A stretch of DNA of 64,000 nt from positions 2,505,501 through 2,569,500 of the forward strand of contig NZ_CP113061.1 of the NCBI RefSeq assembly GCF_026625745.1, in the 5' to 3' direction. Origin of the DNA: Asticcacaulis sp. SL142. GTDB taxonomy: Bacteria; Pseudomonadota; Alphaproteobacteria; Caulobacterales; Caulobacteraceae. The translations under genes and the position numbers were made by a program. The notes beneath the pieces are model-generated. The model had not been told where the DNA came from. It saw only the letters and a program-made list of their open reading frames with translations, and searched no databases. Of the stretch, positions 63,421-64,000 are shown in pieces (the first letter of the stretch is position 1; each line of letters begins with the position of its first letter).

Positions 63421-64000
63421 GTGCCTGATACGACCTTTTTCGATCCGTCCCATTATGTCCTGATCATTAAGTGCCCGGATACGCGCGGTATCGTGGCGGC
63501 GGTGTCGGGCTATCTGAACGACAACGATATTTCGATCGTCGAGTCGAACCAGTTCAATGATGCGCAAGGTGATACATTCTATGTCCGCGTTGTCTTCCGT
63601 CAGGCGGGCGGACGTATGCCGCCGATGCAGATCCTCGAAGAAGGGTTTAAGCCCATCGCGCACCGCTTTGCGATGGAATGGAAAATCCATAACCTGAGCG
63701 TCAAGCCCAAGGTGCTGATTGCCGTGTCGAAATTCGGCCACTGCCTTTATGAGTTGCTGCACCGCTGGCGGGCAGGTTTGCTGCCGGTCGATATCGCGGC
63801 GGTGGTCTCAAACCACGAAGACATGCGCTCCTTTGTGGAATGGAACGGCCTGGCCTATGTCCATCTGCCGATCACCAAGGACACCAAGGCCGAGCAGGAA
63901 GCGCAGTTCCTGAAACTGATCGATGATCACAGCGTCGATCTGGTGGTATTGGCGCGTTACATGCAGATATTGTCGGATGAGATGAGCCGCAAACTGGATG
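63421..64000 (+). CDS. purU: Formyltetrahydrofolate deformylase, N-terminal part (cut by window edge)
   Basis: The visible 193 residues begin at GTG 63421 with an ACT domain (HYVLIIKCPDTRGIVAAVSGYLNDNDISIVESNQF) followed by the formyltransferase-like start (KPKVLIAVSKFGHCLYELLHRW) and VVLARYMQILSD with the catalytic region. PurU hydrolyses 10-formyl-THF to THF and formate, balancing one-carbon units. The C-terminus lies outside. Confidence 0.93.
   Translation, partial: MPDTTFFDPSHYVLIIKCPDTRGIVAAVSGYLNDNDISIVESNQFNDAQGDTFYVRVVFRQAGGRMPPMQILEEGFKPIAHRFAMEWKIHNLSVKPKVLIAVSKFGHCLYELLHRWRAGLLPVDIAAVVSNHEDMRSFVEWNGLAYVHLPITKDTKAEQEAQFLKLIDDHSVDLVVLARYMQILSDEMSRKLD

Overview
The window is a chromosomal segment of an alphaproteobacterium, very probably of the order Caulobacterales (Caulobacter/Asticcacaulis-like). 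Three things support this. The gene order tim44-secB-dnaQ-coaE-aroE-maf-PPDK regulator / hemE-hemH-hemJ-rho-mnmE-mnmG-rsmG-parA-parB-holA-lptE-leuS is the one known around the Caulobacter replication origin. The segment between the PPDK regulator gene and hemE carries four CtrA-type TTAA-N7-TTAA boxes and DnaA-box-like 9-mers. Homologues of the Caulobacter regulators CenR and NtrZ are also present. Taxon and gene names rest on recognition of protein sequence and on remembered synteny; no database search was possible.

Layout. 1-5401: a mostly leftward block (truncated mltA, tim44-like gene, secB on the other strand, dnaQ, coaE, aroE, maf, PPDK regulator). 5402-5885: the putative origin, Cori. 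5886-16245: a rightward block with haem synthesis (hemE, hemH, hemJ), rho, tRNA/rRNA modification (mnmE, mnmG, rsmG) and the parAB segregation genes. Three perfect 16-bp parS palindromes lie at 10453, 11858 and 13904, two of them inside coding sequence. 16272-20952: leftward holA, lptE, leuS and a DUF3576 lipoprotein gene. 21384-26027: ntrZ-like gene, thiE-like gene, yggS, an L,D-transpeptidase gene divergent from cenR, and xth. 26175-26328: a rod-shaped, 6S-like structured element. 26329-31700: lolA, a parDE toxin-antitoxin pair, ftsK and ubiH. 31757-43495: thioredoxin/TPR chaperone, proX, DUF6065, pyrF, marC, Rrf2/SDR, kup, argG, lysE and lipoprotein genes. 43578-50255: htpX, rsmB, rpe, heparinase-like gene and purH. 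50293-55647: nitroreductase, twin hydrolases, PCuAC chaperone, trpS and murJ. 55862-62352: rimP-nusA-ylxR-infB. 62353-63420: an AT-rich stretch with two small genes. 63421-64000: the start of purU.

The block 5.4-16.2 kb holds the machinery that starts replication (Cori) and moves the origin (parS, ParA, ParB). Most of the rest is housekeeping core. The accessory signal lies in parDE, the AT-rich small genes at 34.3 kb and 62.8 kb, and several families of dispersed palindromic repeats that sit at gene ends. No tRNA, rRNA, CRISPR array, insertion sequence or prophage was seen.
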